The position numbers and the translations under genes were made by a program. 64,000 bases of DNA from positions 186,001-250,000 of the forward strand of contig CAXXSX010000002.1 in assembly GCA_963677165.2 (NCBI GenBank), read 5' to 3'. Below the pieces are notes generated by a model. That model searched no databases and was not told where the DNA came from. It saw only the letters and a program-made list of their open reading frames with translations. Source of the stretch: JAFGXT01 sp963677165 (GTDB lineage Bacteria > Verrucomicrobiota > Lentisphaeria > Victivallales > SZUA-371). Positions 1 to 8,620 of this stretch are shown in pieces; the first letter of the stretch is position 1, and the number at the start of each line of letters is the position of its first letter.

Positions 1-1
1 A

Positions 2-208
2 ACTCCGATCAATCTTCATGAATTTATACATGAAGAACAGGAAATCAGAAGCCATTTTATTTCTTTTTTATTCAGGTGCTTTCTTCCAAGTTCATATAAA
101 CTTGATAATAAAGAGAAAAAACCGGGTGACGTAGGTTATATGCAGTGGCACGACAAGTGCCCGGATAATCTGATAGAATTTCATGAGGTTTATCTAAAAT
201 TTATATAA
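2..208 (+). CDS. 3' end of an unidentified protein (partial)
   Basis: An open frame enters from the left edge and ends at TAA 206-208, leaving 68 residues. It has no start inside the window. The C-terminus reads GDVGYMQWHDKCPDNLIEFH followed by a short hydrophobic tail. I do not recognise a family. It lies 20 bp before the radical SAM gene on the same strand, so it is probably the preceding gene of the same glycan-related operon. Reality of the frame is supported by its uninterrupted length and sensible composition, not by a known motif. Confidence 0.6.
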   Translation, partial: TPINLHEFIHEEQEIRSHFISFLFRCFLPSSYKLDNKEKKPGDVGYMQWHDKCPDNLIEFHEVYLKFI

Positions 209-228
209 ACAACAGCAGCAGGAATTAA

Positions 229-1245
229 ATGAAGGCAAAAGATATAAGTGGTCAGGCACCAGGAGGGAAACGTACTCCACTAAAAGAGGTTCTTCCTCTG
301 AGTACTCCTTATGTAGTACAAATTTTTCCTATCTATGCGTGTAACTTTAAATGCAAATACTGTATATTTTCCGTAGAGAAAAGTAAGCGGTATTTCATTT
401 CGGACAAAGCGGTAATGGAGCTTGAGCTATATAAAAAATGTGTCGATGAAATGGCTCAGTTTCCCGAAAAGATTAAAGTGGTCCGTTTTGTCGGGATCGG
501 CGAACCGCTACTGCATAAGCAGATCGCGGATATGGTGAAATATACCGTGGACAAGGATATTGCCAATACTGTTGAGATACTGACAAACGCATCATTGCTT
601 ACTCACGAAATGACTGATGCCCTGGTTAACGCAGGACTTGACCGGCTGGTCGTATCACTGCAAGGAGTGGACAAGGAAAAGTATCTAAAGGTAAGCAGCA
701 TTGATCTGGATTTCGAACAATTCATTGACAACTTAAGATATTTTTATGAACATAAAGGAAACACTCAGGTTTATATTAAAATTGTCGATATCGCGCTGGA
801 TAATGAAGCGGAAAAAGAAAAGTTCTACGAACTTTTCGGCGATATCTGCGATACCATGGCGATTGAAAATACGGTTCCGATTCACACCGGTGTGGATTTT
901 GAAGACGTACTGGTTGAAAAAGATAAAGGAAAAACGCAGTTCGGCTTGCCGGTTTGTGACGTAAAGGTGTGTCCGCAGCCGTTTTTCCATATGCAGATAA
1001 ATCCGGACGGGAAAGTCGTCCCCTGTTACTCATTTGAATATCCTGAAATTTTAGGCGATTGCAATATAGAAACAGTAAATGATATCTGGAACGGCGAACG
1101 TTTCCATGAATTCAGGCGAAAAATGCTTGACGGCCTGGAGGGCGTATCTCCCATCTGTAAAGAGTGCAGTATTATAAAATACCGCTGGTTCCCGGAAGAT
1201 GATCTTAGTTCCGATACGGAAAGGTTAAAAAAATTATATGAGTAA
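229..1245 (+). CDS. Radical SAM/SPASM domain protein
   Basis: 338 aa. Residues 37-46 contain CNFKCKYC, the CxxxCxxC motif that holds the 4Fe-4S cluster cleaving S-adenosylmethionine. The C-terminal part has a SPASM-type cysteine set (CDVKVCPQP, then INPDGKVVPCY, then ICKEC), which usually binds auxiliary clusters. Family members modify peptides, sugars or other small substrates; the substrate here is not evident. The gene overlaps the following SDR gene by 8 bp and precedes a GT2 glycosyltransferase, so a role in making or altering a sugar for a surface glycan is a reasonable inference. No precursor-peptide gene is visible beside it, which argues against RiPP maturation. Confidence 0.85.
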   Translation: MKAKDISGQAPGGKRTPLKEVLPLSTPYVVQIFPIYACNFKCKYCIFSVEKSKRYFISDKAVMELELYKKCVDEMAQFPEKIKVVRFVGIGEPLLHKQIADMVKYTVDKDIANTVEILTNASLLTHEMTDALVNAGLDRLVVSLQGVDKEKYLKVSSIDLDFEQFIDNLRYFYEHKGNTQVYIKIVDIALDNEAEKEKFYELFGDICDTMAIENTVPIHTGVDFEDVLVEKDKGKTQFGLPVCDVKVCPQPFFHMQINPDGKVVPCYSFEYPEILGDCNIETVNDIWNGERFHEFRRKMLDGLEGVSPICKECSIIKYRWFPEDDLSSDTERLKKLYE

Positions 1246-2203
1246 AGTAACTGTTGCAATTCTCGGGGCAACTTCCCACATCGCGAAAGGGCTGATCCAT
1301 CAGTTCCTCTGCGAATCTGTGGTCGAACTGCATTTGTTCGGCCGCTCGAAGGAGCGTATTCAAACGGCCCTGAAGTCAATTGCGGCACAAGAAAACTCCT
1401 GCTTTATTCATGAAGGATTCGACACGTTTCCCTCAGGTTCCTATGATATGGTCATAAACTGTGTCGGAGTCGGGACAGTCAATAAGCTCCAGGGAGATTT
1501 TACCCGCTACTTTACCCTCACAGAATATTATGACAACCTGATACTGGAGTTTCTACAAAAATCTCCGGATACGTTGTATGTCTCATTCAGCAGCGGTGTT
1601 ATTTACGGGCGCGGGCTGACCGCACCGGCCGATGATCATACGATAAATAATCTCGACGTCAACCATCTGGCAAAAGAAGACAGCTATATGATGGTCCGAC
1701 TGTATACGGAAGCTAAACACCGGGCTTTTGCCGATTTGCGAATTGTGGACCTGCGAGTGTTCTCTTATTTCAGCCGGTTTTGTGATTTAACGGATCAGTA
1801 TTTCATTGTCGAAATCATCAATAGCATTCTTTCCGGCAATAAATTTGTTACCGGAAAGAATGATATGGTACGCGATTATATCCACCCGGAGGATCTTTTC
1901 TCATTAATAAAATGTTGTGCAAAAGAAAAAAAAATTAATGCCGCGTTCGATGCCATCAGCGCCAGGCCTGTGTCCAAATGGGAAATTATCGACTTCTTCG
2001 CAAAAAAATATGGGCTGGATTGTGAAACAAAGTCGGACTTTACTTATTCCGGGGCAACCGGCTCGAAGAACATTTATTGTTCAGTCAGTAATAAAGCGGC
2101 ACTCATTGGTTACGCCCCGAAATATACCGCCATGCAAGCTGTAGAGATGGAAGCAGAACATATTTTGTCATCATCAACAAGGAGAGAGAATAATGTTTCT
2201 TAA
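1238..2203 (+). CDS. NAD(P)-dependent sugar epimerase/dehydratase (SDR family)
   Basis: 321 aa. The N-terminus VAILGATSHIAKG is the glycine-rich nucleotide-binding loop of an extended SDR. SFSSGVIYGRG carries the active-site serine region and YTEAK supplies the catalytic YxxxK. Members oxidise, epimerise or dehydrate nucleotide sugars in the cytoplasm. The start overlaps the radical SAM gene by 8 bp and the end overlaps the GT2 gene by 11 bp, so the three are translationally coupled. Exact substrate unknown. Confidence 0.85.
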   Translation: MSKVTVAILGATSHIAKGLIHQFLCESVVELHLFGRSKERIQTALKSIAAQENSCFIHEGFDTFPSGSYDMVINCVGVGTVNKLQGDFTRYFTLTEYYDNLILEFLQKSPDTLYVSFSSGVIYGRGLTAPADDHTINNLDVNHLAKEDSYMMVRLYTEAKHRAFADLRIVDLRVFSYFSRFCDLTDQYFIVEIINSILSGNKFVTGKNDMVRDYIHPEDLFSLIKCCAKEKKINAAFDAISARPVSKWEIIDFFAKKYGLDCETKSDFTYSGATGSKNIYCSVSNKAALIGYAPKYTAMQAVEMEAEHILSSSTRRENNVS

Positions 2204-3269
2204 ACAACCGGATATAAACAACCGGACAACACCACTGGTTACTATATGTATCTATAATTATAACTACGGACGTTATCTCAGAGAATGCCTTGACAGTGTT
2301 TTTGCCCAGACTTATGAGAATATCGAAGTATGTTTTTCCGATAATGCCTCGAACGATGATTCTTGGGAAATTGCCCTTGAATACGAAAAAAAATATCCGG
2401 GAATTATGACGGTAACCCGCAACCGAAAGAATTTCGGCAGCGATGACAATTTTGCGAACTGCCGGATAAACATAAGGGGAAAATATTTTTTCAAATTGTG
2501 TTCAGATGATGTTCTTGCACCGGAGTTTGCTGAAAAATGTGTCGCGCTGCTGGAAAAACATCCCAATACCGGTTACGCCCTGGTTCACAGGTTGATCATC
2601 AATGATGCCGGGAAACGTATAGAGGAACCGCCTTTTTACAATCAATCCTGTATCATTCCCGGGGCGGAACAGGCCGCGGTCTATATGATGGCGGCGGTAA
2701 ATCCATCGGTTTCGCAGATTATGTATCGGACCGGAGTTCCTTCATTGGATAAGTTGAAAGGTAGCTTAGTTGCGCGTTGGTACGGTACAAGGATTATGGA
2801 TTTTGATGTATGCACGCGCTTTGATATCGGATATATAAAGGAACCTCTTCTTCTTCACCGGCTGCATTCCACCAATGATTCATTCAGGGCAGCCGATAAC
2901 CTTATGGAAATCATTGGCCCGTATGTCCTGCAGCATCAATTTGCAGAAATGGCTTCAAGGCAAACGCATATGGACAAGGCAGTGAAACGTCTGCCGCAGT
3001 CTCTTGAAAAACTTGGATCTTTGAGTCTCAGATATAGTGTTCGTTCCTTGATCGCAGGCAATAAAGAATGCGCATTTCGTTATTATCATCTTGCTCCTGC
3101 AATGTATCCTGGCATCATTAATGACGAGATATTTGATAAACTCCAGACCTACTGGAATAGTGATGAGACAGGAAAATTGGAAATCCTGAAAGAATTCAAA
3201 GATACCGATAATCTCGCGACCAGAAGCGTATCTTATGATCCACCTCCCGGAAGTACTCCATTTGTATAG
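2193..3269 (+). CDS. Family 2 glycosyltransferase
   Basis: 358 aa. The N-terminal 110 residues are a GT-A fold: PLVTICIYNYNYGRYLRECL, then the FSDNASNDDS nucleotide-binding segment, then the acidic CSDD motif in place of DxD that binds the metal and sugar nucleotide. It should transfer a sugar from a nucleotide donor to an unknown acceptor. The ATG is preceded by AAGGAGAGAG at 2179-2188, inside the end of the SDR gene. It is the last gene of the little glycan operon. Whether it serves LPS, capsule or flagellin cannot be told, though the next locus is flagellar. Confidence 0.85.
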   Translation: MFLKQPDINNRTTPLVTICIYNYNYGRYLRECLDSVFAQTYENIEVCFSDNASNDDSWEIALEYEKKYPGIMTVTRNRKNFGSDDNFANCRINIRGKYFFKLCSDDVLAPEFAEKCVALLEKHPNTGYALVHRLIINDAGKRIEEPPFYNQSCIIPGAEQAAVYMMAAVNPSVSQIMYRTGVPSLDKLKGSLVARWYGTRIMDFDVCTRFDIGYIKEPLLLHRLHSTNDSFRAADNLMEIIGPYVLQHQFAEMASRQTHMDKAVKRLPQSLEKLGSLSLRYSVRSLIAGNKECAFRYYHLAPAMYPGIINDEIFDKLQTYWNSDETGKLEILKEFKDTDNLATRSVSYDPPPGSTPFV

Positions 3270-3377
3270 TTATCATCTTATTATAAGGCTGGACAATATT
3301 ATGTCCCCCTTTCCTGTAAAAATTTTTGAATTGATCTGATTTATTTCTACAGGAAGTTATAAAAGCCCCCGAATATG

Positions 3378-3409
3378 TTTTCATCCCCTTATCCAACAGG
3401 GGCTGAAAA
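3378..3409 (+). terminator. Imperfect hairpin, possible terminator of the GT2 operon
   Basis: TTTTCATCCCC pairs with GGGGCTGAAAA across a 10-base loop with one mismatch. No clean T-run follows (CCTTTACATTATT), so termination is only plausible. Confidence 0.35.
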
Positions 3410-3645
3410 CCTTTACATTATTACATACAAAGATTAATCTGCTCGCGACAATATAATCTGACAGCCTGCATTTTCCCTCTTTTTCTAGATTCCTAAAATC
3501 ATAATTTATTATACCGTAACGATCTGCAATTCTCCAGATCCGAAACCAATGCAATCCACAACTGGACCCAAAATTGCGTTTAAATAACTTCGGTAAATAT
3601 ATAAGAACACATAGCGAAACAGACATTGCGAACAGAAAAAACATC

Positions 3646-3661
3646 TGGCATACCATCTGCG
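3646..3661 (+). promoter_or_regulatory. Sigma-54-type promoter for the flgF operon
   Basis: TGGCATACCATCTGC has the invariant GG (3647-3648) and GC (3659-3660) exactly 10 bp apart, the -24/-12 spacing of RpoN promoters (consensus TGGCAC-N5-TTGC). A start site near 3672 would give a 43-base leader to flgF. The window encodes an NtrC-type activator and kinase in the other flagellar block, which fits. Confidence 0.65.
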
Positions 3662-3714
3662 GCAATATTATCGTAAACGAAAAAATTGAAGCAGTAAATT
3701 AAGGAAACTGACTC

Positions 3715-4470
3715 ATGAATAGAATTGGATATAACACAATGTCAGGAATGGAGCTCGAGTTGAAGCGGCAGGAAATCATTGCCAGCAACCTCGCAGCAGC
3801 CAATGTTCCTGGTTATAAGGCAGAATTTCTGTTATCAGGTCAGTTCGAAGGCGACTCCGGCGACGGTCTGAACGGAGTAAGCAGCGGAAGTACAAAAATT
3901 GATTACGCCCAGGGTGCCCTGAAAACAACAGGCCGGGAGTTGGATTTTGCTATAACCGGAGAAGGTTTTTTCAGAGTAAAAACATCAGACGATCAAATTC
4001 TCTATACAAGAAACGGTGCTTTTACCCTCAACGACAATATGCAGTTGACTACCGATCAGGGATTTCTTGTTGTCGATGAAAACGACACTGCAATCACTTT
4101 TCTTCCAAACGATGACATTTCCAACCTGGAAATTTCATCAGACGGAATGCTGAAAATACGCGGAAATGCCAGTAATGGATATGTATATAAAAATTTAGCC
4201 AAGATAAAAATAGAACAGATCAATAACAAAGAAGATCTACAGCGCCTGACCGGAAGTTACTTCAGAATGCCGGAAGGTAAGGAAATTGAGGAATTTGAAA
4301 CTCCGCAGAATTACGAAGTAATGAATGCACGTCTCGAAACCGCAAATATTTCACCTATCAAATCAATGGTACAGCTGATTCAGAGCTCACGTGAGTTTGA
4401 AATGGGCAGCAGAATCCTTCGGATGGTGTCTGAAATGAGTAATAAAGAGAACAATGCATTCGGATCATAA
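3715..4470 (+). CDS. flgF: Flagellar rod/hook-basal body protein, FlgF-like
   Basis: 251 aa. The N-terminus (MNRIGYNTMSGMELELKRQE, then ASNLAAANVPGYKAEF) is the flagellar rod signature, and the last 40 residues (MNARLETANISPIKSMVQLI) are the matching C-terminal helix. FlgF builds the proximal part of the rod that crosses the periplasm and is exported by the flagellar type III apparatus. Position directly before flgG and the divergence from it favour FlgF. It is the first gene after the sigma-54-type promoter. Confidence 0.85.
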   Translation: MNRIGYNTMSGMELELKRQEIIASNLAAANVPGYKAEFLLSGQFEGDSGDGLNGVSSGSTKIDYAQGALKTTGRELDFAITGEGFFRVKTSDDQILYTRNGAFTLNDNMQLTTDQGFLVVDENDTAITFLPNDDISNLEISSDGMLKIRGNASNGYVYKNLAKIKIEQINNKEDLQRLTGSYFRMPEGKEIEEFETPQNYEVMNARLETANISPIKSMVQLIQSSREFEMGSRILRMVSEMSNKENNAFGS

Positions 4471-4513
4471 CAACAATATTAATAATTAATATAACAGTAT
4501 GGAGACTTAAAAG

Positions 4514-5296
4514 ATGAACAATGCACTATGGATCGCAGCAAGTGGGATGGAAGCCCAGGACCTTAGAACCGCTACCATAGCCAACAACATCGCAAACGTG
4601 AGTACCACCGCATACAAACGCGGAATTTGTGAATTCCAGGACATGCTTTATCAGCGCCTGGCGACTCCAGGTTCAGCAACCGCAGCGGCAGCAGACATTC
4701 CTGCCGGTATTCAGATCGGTACAGGTGTCGCCACCGGTTCCGTATCGAAATACTTCGGTCAGGGTGGTCTTGAAGAATCCAGTTCCGACCTGGATATGGC
4801 TATTGTCGGCAAAGGTTTCTTCCAAATACAGAAAGCCGACGGAACCTCTGCTTATACCAGAGCAGCATCGTTCCATCTGGACCAGAACGGAACAGTTGTT
4901 ACTACTGATGGTTATGAAGTTGTCGGTTTCCCAACCCTAAACACAGAAGCAGAATCAACCACGATCGCTGAAGACGGTACAGTCAGTCAGTATGTTGATG
5001 GAGAAACAGTGGAAGTCGGTCGTATCCAGCTGGCACGCTTTGCCAACCCGGAAGGCCTGACCTATCTTGGAAACAACCTTTATGGAGAAACGGAAGCCAG
5101 CGGAGCAGCACAGCTCGGCAACCCGAGTGAAAACAATTACGGCAGCCTTTCCCAGTACTATCTGGAATCGTCAAACGTGGAAGTCGTAGATGAAATGGTT
5201 GACCTGATTTCAGCACAGCGCGCCTACGAACTAAACTCAAAATGCGTCAAGGCCGCCAGCGAAATGCTTCAGGATATCGCAAATCTTAAATCATAA
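4514..5296 (+). CDS. flgG: Flagellar distal rod protein FlgG
   Basis: 260 aa, the normal FlgG length. It begins MNNALWIAASGMEAQDLRT, followed by ANNIANVSTTAYKR, and ends with YYLESSNVEVVDEMVDLISAQRAYELNSKCVK, which is near the family consensus. FlgG forms the distal rod on which the P and L rings sit. A GGAGAC ribosome site lies at 4501-4506. The spacing to flgF (43 bp) and flgA (42 bp) supports one operon. Confidence 0.95.
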   Translation: MNNALWIAASGMEAQDLRTATIANNIANVSTTAYKRGICEFQDMLYQRLATPGSATAAAADIPAGIQIGTGVATGSVSKYFGQGGLEESSSDLDMAIVGKGFFQIQKADGTSAYTRAASFHLDQNGTVVTTDGYEVVGFPTLNTEAESTTIAEDGTVSQYVDGETVEVGRIQLARFANPEGLTYLGNNLYGETEASGAAQLGNPSENNYGSLSQYYLESSNVEVVDEMVDLISAQRAYELNSKCVKAASEMLQDIANLKS

Positions 5297-5338
5297 ACAA
5301 TAATCTATTTTTTTAATTTCCAGACCAGAGGTGAAAAC

Positions 5339-6316
5339 ATGAAAGCAGGTAGAATACTTACCGGAATAATGTCGGCGGTTTTCGTTGCGCTGACATGCAG
5401 TGCAGCGGTTGAGGCGCCAGCGCCTCAGGAAAGAATACTGCAGATAAAACGTCGCATCTCCACTAGAAATACCATGGTAAAACTCAAAGATATAATTGAG
5501 AACACCACAGTACTGTCTAAACAGGAAGGCGAATATGTCGTAATGAAAACTCCAGTTGAAGACGATGTATCCATGTCGATTATTGATGTGGCCTATGCTC
5601 TTCAGAAATTTCCTTCTTTGCTGCAATCAAAACTCAAAGGCCCTAGACGCGTAACCATTATGCGTCTCAGCGACATGCGCTATGTTGACAGAGCCAAGAA
5701 AATGATTCTATCTTATCTTAGAAAGAATGCTCCATGGAAAGACTGGGAAGTGGAACTGATGTTTGACGCAAATGATGAGATCATGATTTCCAAAGTCGGC
5801 TCCTTCGCTCGAATCGAAGCCATGCCTTACGATACCAAGGGAATGATCGGAATTGTTGATTTTCGCATCAGTTTTTATGATGAAAACGACAAGTTGATCA
5901 AAAAAATGAATTTAAGTCCTAAAATTTTACGCCGCGCCAATGCATTTGTACTACGCGAAACTCGCCCCCAGGGTTATATCGTACGTCAAAATGACCTCAA
6001 AATTGTTCCGGTCTGGATCGGCGGCGAAAAAAATCGCTATATCACCGACAAAAAGGATTGTGTTGGCAAGGAACTGGCGAAAGAAATAATTGCAGGAGAG
6101 TTCATCCGGCAGCCGGATATGATCAATCCGATCTGTGCAAGACGCGGACAAATGATCTGGGTAACCTGCGCATCAGGCGGACTCTCAGTAAAGCTCGGAG
6201 TTCTGGCATCTCAAACCGGACGTCTTGGAGATACGATCAGGGCAATTAACCGGTCGACCAAGAAAGAACTGAATGTGGAACTGACCGGCGACAGAGCCGC
6301 AGTTTATAAATTATAA
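5339..6316 (+). CDS. flgA: P-ring assembly chaperone FlgA
   Basis: 325 aa. An N-terminal signal peptide (MKAGRILTGIMSAVFVALTC) is followed by a long N-terminal region and then a SAF-type C-terminal domain: RRANAFVLRETRPQGYIVRQNDL, ... LAKEIIAGEFIRQPDM, ... GRLGDTIRAINRSTKKELNVELTG. FlgA works in the periplasm, helping FlgI assemble into the P ring. It is longer than the E. coli protein (about 220 aa), mainly before the SAF part. Its stop overlaps the upstream candidate ATG of flgH (TAATG). Confidence 0.85.
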   Translation: MKAGRILTGIMSAVFVALTCSAAVEAPAPQERILQIKRRISTRNTMVKLKDIIENTTVLSKQEGEYVVMKTPVEDDVSMSIIDVAYALQKFPSLLQSKLKGPRRVTIMRLSDMRYVDRAKKMILSYLRKNAPWKDWEVELMFDANDEIMISKVGSFARIEAMPYDTKGMIGIVDFRISFYDENDKLIKKMNLSPKILRRANAFVLRETRPQGYIVRQNDLKIVPVWIGGEKNRYITDKKDCVGKELAKEIIAGEFIRQPDMINPICARRGQMIWVTCASGGLSVKLGVLASQTGRLGDTIRAINRSTKKELNVELTGDRAAVYKL

Positions 6317-6330
6317 TGAGGCAATATACA

Positions 6331-6987
6331 ATGAAAAAAATACTGACAGCAGCAGCGACAATACTGGCACTCGGTCAGTTGTATGCCGGAGATCCGGCTG
6401 ACGGCTTGAGATTTGCAGTGAATTTGTATTCTGTCGATCGGGCCCGAAATGTAGGCGACCTTCTCACGATCACCATTTCTGAAACATCTGAGGCAGTGAA
6501 ATCAGAAGGCCTTACAACAGGAAAAACAGCAGCAGCGGAACAATCAGCCGATGGCGGCTGGTTCGGTTCTCCGGTCAGCAGCGCAACCAACGCGTTCCAA
6601 CAACTCAGCAATAATTTTAAACGCGTAATGAATAATGGCAATCTGCCTATAACCAATTACTCTATCTCCGCAAACAGCTCATTTGAAGGTACTGGAGACG
6701 CAAACTCAAGCAACAGCTTAACTACAACCGTAACCGTCAGAGTTGTTGATAAGCTGCCAAACGGAGTACTGGTTGTCCGTGGGGATCGTAGACTGATCCT
6801 TCGCAATGACAGCGTCAACATGGTAGTTACCGGATTGGTCAGAATGCGTGATATTGATTCCACCAACACAGTTGCATCGTCACGTGTTGCGGATGCACAT
6901 ATTTACTATGAAACCAATGGAGAAACCAGCCGAGGCGCCAACCCTGGTTACGTCTGGCGGATATTCCAATGGCTTAACCCGTTCTAA
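6331..6987 (+). CDS. flgH: Flagellar L-ring protein FlgH, without lipobox
   Basis: 218 aa from the ATG at 6331, chosen because GAGG at 6318-6321 is well spaced and because it starts right at the signal peptide MKKILTAAATILALGQLYA; an ATG at 6316 would add five residues. FlgH forms the outer-membrane bushing around the rod. The body matches the family: VGDLLTITISETSEA, then NSLTTTVTVRVVDKLPNGVLVVRGDRR and VTGLVRMRDIDSTNTV. FlgH is normally a lipoprotein, but here no cysteine follows the signal peptide and none occurs in the whole protein. Confidence 0.92.
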   Translation: MKKILTAAATILALGQLYAGDPADGLRFAVNLYSVDRARNVGDLLTITISETSEAVKSEGLTTGKTAAAEQSADGGWFGSPVSSATNAFQQLSNNFKRVMNNGNLPITNYSISANSSFEGTGDANSSNSLTTTVTVRVVDKLPNGVLVVRGDRRLILRNDSVNMVVTGLVRMRDIDSTNTVASSRVADAHIYYETNGETSRGANPGYVWRIFQWLNPF

Positions 6988-7002
6988 TCCGGAGTGTTAA
7001 TC

Positions 7003-8229
7003 ATGAAATACGACAAATTAATGAAATTTACAGCAGCAGCGGTTATCGCGATTTCAGGGATATCCGGTTTTTCTCAGGCCAATGAAGTTGATTTGAAAGA
7101 CACAAATCCAGCAGCGCTTGCACCTGTGAAGAATATTGTTCCTACAAAAACAATAAAATCAAAAGTTAACGATGGCCAGGCCATTGCCAGAATCAAAGAT
7201 GTAACCAGACTGAAAGGCCATGAAAGTTACGAACTACTTGGTTATGGTATCGTTACCGGTTTGAACAATACCGGTGACAGTGATAAGGAACTGACACAGC
7301 AGACCATCGCGAACATGATGCAGAATTTCAACATTGTCGTCGACTCCGGAGACCTGAAGGTCCAGAATTCCGCAGCAGTAATTGTAACAGTTACCATCAG
7401 CGGCAACCGCCACAAGGGTGACATGGTCAGCGCCAATGTAAGTGCAATCGGCGATGCCGAATCCCTGACCGGCGGCCAGTTACTTATGACTCCGCTGCTT
7501 GGAGCCGATGGAGAAGTTTGGGGAATCGCACAGGGGCCGGTAACAACCGGAGCCTATAGTTTCGGCAGCAGTGATTCCGGCGGAGATAAAGTGACGAAGA
7601 ATCATCCGACAGCCGGTATGCTGACAAACGGAGTAAAGCTGCTTCGTGACTTCGGCCCGGATTATACCTCGGAAGACAAACTAACTTATATACTTAATAA
7701 CCCTGACTATACTTCAGCGGTCAATATGGCCAATACCATCAACAAAAAATACTTTGGTATCGCGGTAGTCAAGGATTCCGCATCTATTCAGATAAGAATC
7801 CCTAATAAGTATAAAGATGAAAATAATGTAGCAAGTTTTATCAGTGAAGTCGGTCAGATGTATTTCGCAACCGACAGTGTGGCAAAGGTCGTCTTTAACG
7901 AACGAACCGGAACCATTGTAATCGGTCATAATGTAAGAATTTCCAATGCGGCGGTAAGCCATGGAAACCTTTATGTCAGAGTAAAGAACACCGAAGGCGT
8001 AAGTCAGCCGGGAGCATTTGCCTCTAGCGGAACCACCGAAAAAACGACAAATCAGGAAACCAGTATGAAAGAGGAAAAAGCTGCCTTGTTCGAACTGGAA
8101 AATACCACCACGGTCGGACAACTGGTTAACGCATTGAACAGTCTTGGAGTCACCTCCAGAGATATTATGATAATTTTTCACGTACTAAAACAAGCTGGCG
8201 CACTTCACGCCGAACTGGAAGCAATATAA
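7003..8229 (+). CDS. flgI: Flagellar P-ring protein FlgI
   Basis: 408 aa. I place the start at ATG 7003, because GGAG (6991-6994) is 8 bp upstream; a GTG at 6994 would overlap that site. A signal peptide ends near residue 27. The mature part carries the FlgI hallmarks: ARIKDVTRLKGHESYELLGYGIVTGLNNTGDS, NSAAVIVTVTISGNRHKGD, and the C-terminal TTVGQLVNALNSLGVTSRDIMIIFHVLKQAGALHAEL. It assembles the ring in the peptidoglycan layer, helped by FlgA. Confidence 0.95.
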   Translation: MKYDKLMKFTAAAVIAISGISGFSQANEVDLKDTNPAALAPVKNIVPTKTIKSKVNDGQAIARIKDVTRLKGHESYELLGYGIVTGLNNTGDSDKELTQQTIANMMQNFNIVVDSGDLKVQNSAAVIVTVTISGNRHKGDMVSANVSAIGDAESLTGGQLLMTPLLGADGEVWGIAQGPVTTGAYSFGSSDSGGDKVTKNHPTAGMLTNGVKLLRDFGPDYTSEDKLTYILNNPDYTSAVNMANTINKKYFGIAVVKDSASIQIRIPNKYKDENNVASFISEVGQMYFATDSVAKVVFNERTGTIVIGHNVRISNAAVSHGNLYVRVKNTEGVSQPGAFASSGTTEKTTNQETSMKEEKAALFELENTTTVGQLVNALNSLGVTSRDIMIIFHVLKQAGALHAELEAI

Positions 8230-8247
8230 AATCAGAGGCACGAAATC

Positions 8248-8574
8248 ATGGACGAAATATCAGCCTTAAATGTTAATGTAGACGAACTTCTAAACTACGG
8301 CGAAAATCTTCAGAGTGCCAAAGCACGTCAGAAAGATGAAGCTTTACAAAAGGTATGTAATGATTTCGAAACCGTATTAACTTCGACATTTCTCAAACAA
8401 GGCATGAAATCTGCTAGAGAGTTAGGTGAAGTCGAAGGTGAAGAAAAAGACAGCGGAACCGAGAACTTTAAAGATATGGCTTATGAACAGTTGGCCGACT
8501 TCATAGGCCAGCAGGGAATGATGGGGCTCGGAAAAGTGCTTTATCAGTCAATGAAAGAAAAGTTACATAGTTAA
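8248..8574 (+). CDS. flgJ: FlgJ N-terminal-type rod-binding protein
   Basis: 108 aa. It matches only the rod-binding half of FlgJ: LQKVCNDFETVLTSTFLKQGMKSAR, then a C-terminal FADFIGQQGMMGLGKVLYQ. The peptidoglycan hydrolase domain of enterobacterial FlgJ is absent, as in many non-gammaproteobacteria where a separate enzyme cuts the wall. Order flgI-flgJ-flgN-flgK is conserved with other flagellates. Confidence 0.85.
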   Translation: MDEISALNVNVDELLNYGENLQSAKARQKDEALQKVCNDFETVLTSTFLKQGMKSARELGEVEGEEKDSGTENFKDMAYEQLADFIGQQGMMGLGKVLYQSMKEKLHS

Positions 8575-8620
8575 TATTCATCGGAAAAAATAATATATTA
8601 AATCCATAGGAGAAGTTATA

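Larger units (their letters stand above)
3270..3714. other. Intergenic region between the glycan cluster and the flagellar operon
   Basis: 445 bp, AT-rich. It holds an imperfect 11 bp stem-loop (3378-3409) and a sigma-54-type promoter (3646-3661). Two short reverse-strand frames cross it, but they lack a ribosome site and family resemblance and I do not count them as genes. Confidence 0.6.

Noticed and set aside
3381..3665. Reverse frame of 94 codons between the GT2 gene and flgF
   Set aside because: No ribosome site or recognisable motif, and it overlaps the hairpin and the sigma-54-type promoter.
7714..8181. 155-codon reverse frame inside flgI
   Set aside because: It is the complement of a well conserved FlgI coding region with no family resemblance.
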